From contig CALFOF010000172.1 in NCBI GenBank assembly GCA_937919075.1, positions 1 through 5,973 of the forward strand: a stretch of DNA of 5,973 nucleotides. The letters run 5' to 3'. The notes beneath the pieces were generated by a model. The model was not told where the DNA came from, did no database searches, and saw nothing but the letters and a program-made list of their open reading frames with translations. The position numbers and the translations under genes were made by a program. The stretch comes from an uncultured Cyanobium sp. (GTDB lineage Bacteria; Cyanobacteriota; Cyanobacteriia; PCC-6307; Cyanobiaceae). Shown piece after piece: positions 5,827-5,973 of the stretch (positions are counted from its first letter, which is position 1; each line of letters begins with the position of its first letter).

Positions 5827-5973
5827 TCAGCAGCCTGGCGTTTGCCGCAGCGCCTCGTAGCTCCACACGTTGCCCAGCACCTTTTTCACGTAGAGGCGGG
5901 TTTCAGGGAACGGGATCGCCTCCACCCACAGTTCCGGCTCGCGGCTGAGCGAGAGGCTGGGGTTGGCGGGCGC
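5827..5973 (-). CDS. C-terminal end of a soluble lytic transglycosylase (Slt-like), partial
   Basis: On the minus strand the window edge opens directly into a reading frame of 48 residues ending at the TGA complementary to 5827-5829. It includes LWVEAIPFPETRLYVKKVLG (residues 15-34 of the fragment), the characteristic block E-x-IPF-x-ETR-x-YV-x-x-VL found near the C-terminus of Slt70-type murein lytic transglycosylases, after the catalytic domain. These enzymes cleave the glycan strands of peptidoglycan to give anhydromuramyl products. The catalytic part lies outside the window. The short tail after the block (WSYEALRQTPGC) marks a normal C-terminus, so the 3' end looks intact. It converges with the membrane protein gene. 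Confidence 0.85.
   Translation of the reverse strand, partial: APANPSLSLSREPELWVEAIPFPETRLYVKKVLGNVWSYEALRQTPGC

Overview
The window looks like a chromosomal segment of a GC-rich unicellular cyanobacterium of the Synechococcus/Cyanobium type. The reasons are a ThyX of the cyanobacterial kind, a membrane-anchored TxlA-like thioredoxin, a short NIL-domain protein with two 4Fe-4S motifs of a type common in cyanobacteria, and two copies of the HIP1 octamer GCGATCGC. This placement comes from remembered protein families, not from a search.

Layout. Positions 1-1960 (+) hold a PaeR7I/XhoI-type restriction-modification pair: the C-terminal three quarters of an adenine DNA methyltransferase, cut by the window edge and probably frameshifted near position 28, overlapping by ATGA with a full-length 245-residue restriction endonuclease. 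Running towards it, 4094-2007 (-) is thyX, the flavin-dependent thymidylate synthase. It is interrupted by a 454-residue intein that carries two tandem helix-turn-helix repeats and an HNH homing endonuclease. The intein sits inside the ThyX signature, directly before its conserved serine. Upstream on the same strand is a TxlA-like thioredoxin (4724-4158). A short divergent intergenic region follows, then a (+) pair: the NIL-domain 4Fe-4S protein (4815-5255) and a small polytopic membrane protein (5284-5820). The right edge holds the last 48 codons of a soluble lytic transglycosylase on the minus strand (stop at 5827).

How it fits together. The right half is ordinary cyanobacterial housekeeping at roughly 65-78% GC in the stretches counted. 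Two selfish elements lie in the left two thirds: an R-M module and a homing intein. Hand counts give about 47-48% GC in the endonuclease part of the intein against 65-72% in the flanking ThyX exteins, which supports horizontal acquisition. The R-M stretch is also lower (50-58% in two samples). ThyX makes dTMP, so the cell must splice the intein to use this copy, unless another thymidylate synthase is present. No RNA genes, CRISPR arrays, IS elements or gene-free stretches above 300 bases were seen. No clearly undescribed system was found; the most notable items are the intein architecture and an apparently intact restriction enzyme beside a disrupted methylase.
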